Positions 30,438 to 34,732 of a DNA stretch of 34,732 nucleotides are shown piece after piece (the first letter of the stretch is position 1; each line of letters opens with the position of its first letter). Both the position numbers and the translations under genes were made by a program. The notes under the pieces were generated by a model, which searched no databases, was not told the DNA's origin, and was given only the letters and a program-made list of their open reading frames with translations. This DNA comes from Candidatus Dormiibacter inghamiae (GTDB lineage: Bacteria > Chloroflexota > Dormibacteria > Dormibacterales > Dormibacteraceae). Location of the stretch: NCBI GenBank assembly GCA_016464825.1, contig JAEKNQ010000003.1, positions 1 to 34,732 of the forward strand, written 5' to 3'.

Positions 30438-31643
30438 CTATTTGAGCTTGCTGAACTGCTGGTTGGCGTAGTCGGTGGGGACCAACGCGTTTCCTCTGAC
30501 CACTCCGATCTCGACATAGTCCACAGTGATCCCTGAGTGGTCGGACTTGCTCATCTTGTAGGTGCCCTGCGGTGTCTGCAAATTGGCCGACTCCAGTCCC
30601 GCCAGTATCTCTGAGGTCTTCGTGCCCTTGCGCTTCATGGCATCGGCCAGCAGCTGGACACCTATATAGCCATCGAAGGCGAACTGTGGCGGATAGCCTG
30701 AATTGGTCTGAGCGTACTTGTCGGCCAGCTTCTTGGCCAGCTTCTTGGCGCTGACGTTGTCGGGCAGCGACTGACCCATCACCCCAATCTGAGCTGGCAC
30801 TATCACACCCTCCGAGGCGGGACCAGTCGCATTGGCGCCGAAGTACAGTGGGGTCGCCTGCGCATGGCTGAAGATCAGCGGCAGCTTCAAGCCCAGGTTC
30901 TTGTAGGCCTTCGTGATGCCCACCGCCGGTCCGCCGGTGACCCAGACCAGCAGCGCCTGCGCGTCGGAGGCCCTGAGCTTGGTGAAGAGCGGTGAGAAGT
31001 CCTTCGTGTCGCGGGCGCTGAAGGGCTCGTCGTCGGCGATGGTGATGCCGTTCTTGGCGGCGAGAGCCTTGGTGGCCTGATAGCCGCTGGTGGCGAAGGC
31101 GTTGTCGCTGGCGTACCAGAGGCCGAGCTTGGTCAGCTTCTGATCCTTCAGGTAGCGGACGACGCGATCGGCGGTGACGCTGGCCTTGGCGGGCGTCATG
31201 AAGAGGTTGGGGTTGACCGGCTCGACTATGGCATCGGAGGCGGCCAGCGAGACGACAGGTAACTTCTTCGACTGCAGCGGCCCCTGCTTGATGGCGAGAA
31301 CCGCGTCAGAGAGGACTGGACCGAGTACCGCCGTCACCTTCTCGTCGCTGAACATGTTGAACGCGATCACGGCTTGAGCGGGATCAGTCCTGTCGTCCTG
31401 ATAGGTGACCTGGAGCTTGCGGCCGTTGACGCCGCCGGAGCCGTTGACCTCATCGATGGCTATGTCGATGCCTGCCTTGTTCGCGGTCCCCAGCGTCTGA
31501 TAGGCGCCCGACAGTGAGGTGATGACGCCCAGCTTGATGGGCGAGGTGTCGGTCGAGGTGGAGCTCTGTCCACCGCTTCCGCCGCAGGCGGCGAGGACGA
31601 GAGCCAGGCCGACGCCCAGGATGCGGAAGGTCCCGTATTTCAT
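30438..31643 (-). CDS. livK: Branched-chain amino-acid-binding lipoprotein LivK
   Basis: A 401-aa periplasmic-type binding protein, type I fold. The signal peptide ends in a lipobox at Cys20 (LVLAACGG), then a Ser/Thr linker and SPIKLGVITSLSGAYQTLGT, the usual N-terminus of Leu/Ile/Val-binding proteins. Further motifs: AVIAFNMFSDEKVTAVLGPV, FMTPAKASVTADRVVRYL, and YIGVQLLADAMKRKGT. ATG 31643 is chosen over the 12-residue longer frame because a CAAGAT hexamer (plus 31650-31655) ends 6 nt upstream and the signal peptide starts there. It is the first gene of livK-G-F-H-M. The ligand could also be amides or other small acids. Confidence 0.9.
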   Translation of the reverse strand: MKYGTFRILGVGLALVLAACGGSGGQSSTSTDTSPIKLGVITSLSGAYQTLGTANKAGIDIAIDEVNGSGGVNGRKLQVTYQDDRTDPAQAVIAFNMFSDEKVTAVLGPVLSDAVLAIKQGPLQSKKLPVVSLAASDAIVEPVNPNLFMTPAKASVTADRVVRYLKDQKLTKLGLWYASDNAFATSGYQATKALAAKNGITIADDEPFSARDTKDFSPLFTKLRASDAQALLVWVTGGPAVGITKAYKNLGLKLPLIFSHAQATPLYFGANATGPASEGVIVPAQIGVMGQSLPDNVSAKKLAKKLADKYAQTNSGYPPQFAFDGYIGVQLLADAMKRKGTKTSEILAGLESANLQTPQGTYKMSKSDHSGITVDYVEIGVVRGNALVPTDYANQQFSKLK

Positions 31644-31772
31644 GTCGCCATCTTGCGGCCTGGAGGCGGGGCCGCGCAACCGAGGAATCTGAGTCCCGTC
31701 ACCGGCCCACGCAATCGCTCAGGTGTCGTTGGGGTTTCAAACGCACCGCACCCGGAGGGAGCGCAGGTCCGC

Positions 31773-33227
31773 CTAGGTGGCGATCTCACCCCTGTGCACG
31801 AGGGGACCGTGCTCGGGGAACCAGCCGGGGATGTGGTTCAGAAACTCATCGTCCGCCGGGTGTTCGGGAAAGACCTTGTGTGGATTGAGCAGGCCCCTGG
31901 GGTCCAGCAGGTCCTTCAGCTGGCGCATCAGCGACATGGCCAGCGGACTGTGCTCCAGCTGGGCATAGTCGCGCTTCAGCACGCCCAGGCCATGTTCCGC
32001 TGAGATCGTCCCGCCCAGCTCCAGGGCGTCCCGGAAGATCCGGCCGGCCACTGCGCTGATCAGCGGGCGCTGCTCGTCGGTGAACAGCAGTGACGGGTGC
32101 AGGTTCCCGTCGCCGGCGTGGCCGACTGTGCAGATGCGGATGCCGCTTTCCTGGGCCAGCCGGGCGATCCTCCGCAGCATCTCTGGGATGCTGCCGATGG
32201 GGACTGCCACATCCTCTGAGAGCCGGTTGTACGGCATCTCCATCAGCAGCTTGCCGAAGTTCCGGCGGGCGTGCCAGAGCCGCTCGCGCTCAGCGTCTGA
32301 TTGAGCTATGCGGTTGTCGGCGCCATCCAGCAGCTCCACCATGCCGAAAAGCGCCGTCTGCACCTGCTCAAAGTCGTGACCGTCCTGCTCGATCACCAGC
32401 ACCGCCTGGATGTCTGGCGCAAAGGGCGGCTGCAGGACAGCGTGCACGGCGTCGATGGCGTAGCGGTCCATGATCTCGAGGGCTGTCGGAAAGTGGCCTC
32501 CGCCGAGCACTCGGGAGACCGCCGCCCCCGCCCCTTCCAGGCTGCGGAAGCCGACCATGGCAGTGGCTCGGTAACGCGGGTTGGGGATGAGCTTCACTAT
32601 CACCTCGGTCACAATGCCGAGCGTCCCCTCGGACCCGATGAAGAGCTGCTGAAGGCGGTAACCGCTGGAGCGCTTGCGGAGTCTGCCGCCCAGCCGAAGG
32701 ATCTCGCCGCTGGCGAGGACCACTGTCAGGCCGACCACGTAATCAGCTGTTACCCCGTACTTGACGCAGCGCATGCCGCCGGAGTTGCAGGCCACGTTGC
32801 CCCCGATCGTCGACATGCTGATGCTGGCTGGATCGGGTGGGTACATGAGCCCCTGCTCGTTGGCCAACCCGTCGATGCGTGCAGTGATGACACCCGCGCC
32901 GGCGACCGCCACTGTGTTGGCGACGTCCAACTCCAGCTGGTCCAAGCGGTCCAGGCAGACGACCACTCCGCCCGCCAGCGGCACAGGTCCTCCGACCAAG
33001 CTCGTACCCGCGCCTCGGGCGACAATCGGCAGATCCCGCTCGGCACACAGGCGGACCACTGCCGCAACCTCTTCGGTGGTGGCGGGGTGAACGGCGGCGC
33101 TCAGGTCGTGCTGCAGGAAGGTGACGTCGTGCGTGTAGTCCTGCGCTGCCTCACCCGTTTGGACGTGGGCCTCGCCGACCCGAGCGGCCAGATCGAGGAT
33201 CAGGCTCTGGTCAGTAGCCGCGGACAT
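31773..33227 (-). CDS. FAD-linked oxidase, GlcD / D-lactate dehydrogenase type
   Basis: A 484-aa flavoprotein. The FAD-binding domain (about 40-230) has VARGAGTSLVGGPVPLAGGVVV, PPDPASISMSTIGGNVACNSGG and the GSEGTLGIVTEV segment. The C-terminal FAD-oxidase domain carries VGHAGDGNLHPSLLF and GGTISAEHGLGVLKR. These are the hallmarks of glycolate oxidase subunit D and D-lactate or 2-hydroxyacid dehydrogenases. The exact substrate is unknown; glyoxylate from isocitrate lyase might link to glycolate, but that gene is far away. No GlcE or GlcF genes accompany it. ATG 33227 overlaps the preceding PPOX gene by 17 nt. Confidence 0.9.
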   Translation of the reverse strand: MSAATDQSLILDLAARVGEAHVQTGEAAQDYTHDVTFLQHDLSAAVHPATTEEVAAVVRLCAERDLPIVARGAGTSLVGGPVPLAGGVVVCLDRLDQLELDVANTVAVAGAGVITARIDGLANEQGLMYPPDPASISMSTIGGNVACNSGGMRCVKYGVTADYVVGLTVVLASGEILRLGGRLRKRSSGYRLQQLFIGSEGTLGIVTEVIVKLIPNPRYRATAMVGFRSLEGAGAAVSRVLGGGHFPTALEIMDRYAIDAVHAVLQPPFAPDIQAVLVIEQDGHDFEQVQTALFGMVELLDGADNRIAQSDAERERLWHARRNFGKLLMEMPYNRLSEDVAVPIGSIPEMLRRIARLAQESGIRICTVGHAGDGNLHPSLLFTDEQRPLISAVAGRIFRDALELGGTISAEHGLGVLKRDYAQLEHSPLAMSLMRQLKDLLDPRGLLNPHKVFPEHPADDEFLNHIPGWFPEHGPLVHRGEIAT

Positions 33228-33642
33228 TGTCGGGCCAGACACGCAGGCTGACGGGGTAACTCCGCGCAAAATCGGCCACGCTGCGGGACACCTGTTCCAT
33301 CCGCACCCGGTACTTGGCAATATATTCAGCGTGCTGATCACTGGGCCTCTCGCCCGGCGTGAGCTCGGCGCGTCCGGTGAGCACGACGATGTCACCGCCC
33401 TGACCGTTGGCGTTGAAGTTGAGCGCTACCCGCGGCCTGGACTCAATGTGCTTCAGTCGCGCCGCGTCTGACCGGTTGTAGACGAGCACGCTCTGGCCGT
33501 CCCAGAGAAACCAGACGGGATTCGGCTGCGGCGTCCCGTCCCGCCCAGTCGTGGAGAGCCAGATCAGCGGCTCCTCGCGGAGCCGGCGCTGCACGCGCTG
33601 GCCGAAGTCGCTGTCGAGCTGGAGATCGAGACCTTTTGCCAT
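33211..33642 (-). CDS. PPOX-class (pyridoxamine oxidase-fold) F420/flavin-dependent protein
   Basis: A 143-aa split-barrel flavin/deazaflavin-binding protein. It resembles the PPOX-class F420-dependent family near Rv3369: EEPLIWLSTTGRDGTPQPNP, VWFLWDGQSVLVYNR, DAARLKHIESRPRVALNFN, and GGDIVVLTGRAELTPGERPS. These enzymes reduce substrates with F420H2 or flavin; the substrate is unknown. ATG 33642 is preferred: a TAAGCT hexamer (plus 33651-33656) lies 8 nt upstream, and the longer frame covers the neighbouring acetyltransferase antisense. The stop overlaps the FAD oxidase start, so the two form an operon. Confidence 0.8.
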   Translation of the reverse strand: MAKGLDLQLDSDFGQRVQRRLREEPLIWLSTTGRDGTPQPNPVWFLWDGQSVLVYNRSDAARLKHIESRPRVALNFNANGQGGDIVVLTGRAELTPGERPSDQHAEYIAKYRVRMEQVSRSVADFARSYPVSLRVWPDNVRGY

Positions 33643-33712
33643 GTGCCTAGAGCTTAGAGACCCATCCACCGAAGCCGCCCCTGCATTCTGTGGAGTTTGG
33701 GCTGTTAAGAGG

Positions 33713-34498
33713 TCAGCTGGTTCCGCCTGGGTAGATGAATGGGGTAGTGGTGGCGATCTGGACGAAGCCAAGACGCTGGAGAATCGGTCGGCTGTCGGGG
33801 GTGGCGTCAACCTGTAGGTAGCGGAAGCCTCGGGCCGACGCGGCTGCAGCTCGGTAGGCCACCAGCGAGCGGAACACGCCGCGGCGTCGCCAGGCGGGCA
33901 GCGTGCCGCCGCCCCAGAGGCTGGCAAAGTCGGTGCCAGCGTGGAACTCCACGCGCCCGGCCGCGATTGGTGTTGGCCCGGCCCAGGCGACCACTGCCGC
34001 GGCTGTGCTGGGCCGGCGAGCGAGACCGGCCGGCAACGATCGACCCACAGCAGAGTGGTCTCCGCCAAACACCTGGTCATGCACGCGCATGAGCGCCTCG
34101 ACAGCCTGCTTGTCAACTACTGCCAGCAGTTCAACACCCGGCGGTGGTCGCACATCAAGTGCGAGGTTTGCGACCTCGGCGACCTGCAGGGCCTCGGCCG
34201 GTTCGGGCCTGAAACCGGCAGCGACCAGCCGGTCGGGTAGGTCTGGCGGCTGGTCATATGAGTAGTGCTTCCACTCCCAGGGGCGAGACAGTTCTGCGAA
34301 TCGGCTGATCTGTCCAGCGATGACCGAGTCCGCGTTGGCTTCGTCTAGTTCGCACCAGGTCAGCCCCGTCCACCCCTCCCCCCGGGAAATGCTTCGAATC
34401 ACCCTGCCGTCCTGCTCGAGGTGTCCGTCCAGCGTGTCAGGCTGCGGGCGCCGGCGTATCTGCTGGTCGAAGGCCGCGAGTACCGCCTGTCGGTCCAT
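33713..34498 (-). CDS. GNAT-family N-acetyltransferase
   Basis: A 261-aa protein whose C-terminal half, about residues 130-260, is a GNAT domain: AAGRVEFHAGTDFASLWGGG, then TLPAWRRRGVFRSLVAYRAA, which is the acetyl-CoA loop (normally RxxGxG/A; here RRRGVF), and GFRYLQVDATPDSRPILQRLGF. The N-terminal half is less typical and may set the substrate. ATG 34498 is chosen over a 17-residue extension. Substrate unknown. It lies 70 bp upstream of the PPOX gene and may be independently expressed. Confidence 0.85.
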   Translation of the reverse strand: MDRQAVLAAFDQQIRRRPQPDTLDGHLEQDGRVIRSISRGEGWTGLTWCELDEANADSVIAGQISRFAELSRPWEWKHYSYDQPPDLPDRLVAAGFRPEPAEALQVAEVANLALDVRPPPGVELLAVVDKQAVEALMRVHDQVFGGDHSAVGRSLPAGLARRPSTAAAVVAWAGPTPIAAGRVEFHAGTDFASLWGGGTLPAWRRRGVFRSLVAYRAAAASARGFRYLQVDATPDSRPILQRLGFVQIATTTPFIYPGGTS

Positions 34499-34724
34499 GC
34501 GGGTAGTTGACCAGACGCAAGCCGGTTCGGGCAATCGAGTTTGAAGCACCAGTACCGCCAGGGACGCCGGGCTGTGTCAACAGCGGATCGCATGCGGACG
34601 CTTGTATGCGCGGAGATGGGACCCGCCTGGGGGTCGTGCCTCGCGTGTGGCCGATGAGTTGGGGCCTGCTCGGCAGTCAATAGGGGGACAGCTGCACGCA
34701 CCATGAATCGAGAGGACAGCGACG

Positions 34725-34732
34725 ATGACCGA
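34725..34732 (+). CDS. Possible start of a gene running off the window
   Basis: GAGAGGA (34710-34716) lies 8 nt before ATG 34725, which has only two and a half codons before the window end. An in-frame or overlapping ATG at 34703 also exists. The product cannot be named. The 226 bp between this and the acetyltransferase gene holds no other convincing feature. Confidence 0.3.

Noticed and set aside
33713..34116. Long N-terminal extension of the PPOX protein
   Set aside because: It runs antisense through the acetyltransferase gene; the PPOX fold starts at ATG 33642 with a -10 hexamer 8 nt upstream.
1..34732. CRISPR arrays, tRNA or rRNA genes, integrase or phage genes
   Set aside because: No regularly spaced repeats, cloverleaf or rRNA segments, or such proteins were seen on either strand.

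Overview
The window is a high-GC bacterial chromosome segment, almost entirely coding, with short intergenic gaps and no rRNA, tRNA, phage or CRISPR sequence that I could find. A caa3-type oxidase subunit, a CHAD/polyphosphate operon, an F420-type flavin-pocket protein, a MarP-like membrane protease and many starts preceded by a -10 hexamer instead of a ribosome binding site together suggest a Terrabacteria lineage (Dormibacterota/Chloroflexota or a deep actinobacterial relative). That assignment is inference; no single gene proves it.

Layout. 1-2870: 3' end of cytochrome c oxidase subunit I, a CtaG-like assembly protein, a tiny membrane protein, a MarP-like CvpA/trypsin protease and a 54-aa Trm112-like protein. 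2870-5632: ureide (purine breakdown) cluster with a cyclic amidohydrolase (probable allantoinase), a DUF3830 protein, 5-hydroxyisourate hydrolase and OHCU decarboxylase; no uricase is present. 5655-8042: a three-gene membrane/cupredoxin set of the type annotated 'fenitrothion hydrolase'. 8221-10414: LysR regulator and isocitrate lyase. 10415-11383: an accessory patch with a VapC toxin, a remnant antitoxin frame, a terminator, a broken Hsp20 and a doubtful membrane ORF. 11384-16701: an SDR dehydrogenase, then the overlapping operon ppk1 / CYTH-CHAD / Nudix / histidine phosphatase. 16737-24642: small membrane protein, undecaprenyl-diphosphatase, and the phosphate regulon (pstS divergent from phoR; then pstB-phoU-phoB-[MITE]-pstC-pstA). 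24643-25626: a DAHP synthase behind an aromatic-rich leader peptide. 25655-31643: lipoprotein metallopeptidase and the branched-chain amino-acid ABC transporter livK-G-F-H-M. 31773-34498: GlcD-like FAD oxidase, PPOX-class protein, GNAT acetyltransferase.

Working together. Phosphate uptake (Pst), its control (PhoR/PhoB/PhoU) and storage as polyphosphate (PPK1, CHAD) lie side by side. PHO-box-like TTAACC repeats precede pstS and pstB with identical spacing to the -10 box. The most interesting signal is upstream of the DAHP synthase: a 25-residue reading frame with W, Y, W, Y and F codons, followed by two mutually exclusive RNA pairings, one of which covers the Shine-Dalgarno of the enzyme gene. 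This looks like translational attenuation of aromatic amino-acid synthesis. A second theme is leaderless translation: about ten genes have a -10-like hexamer 6-8 nt before the start codon.
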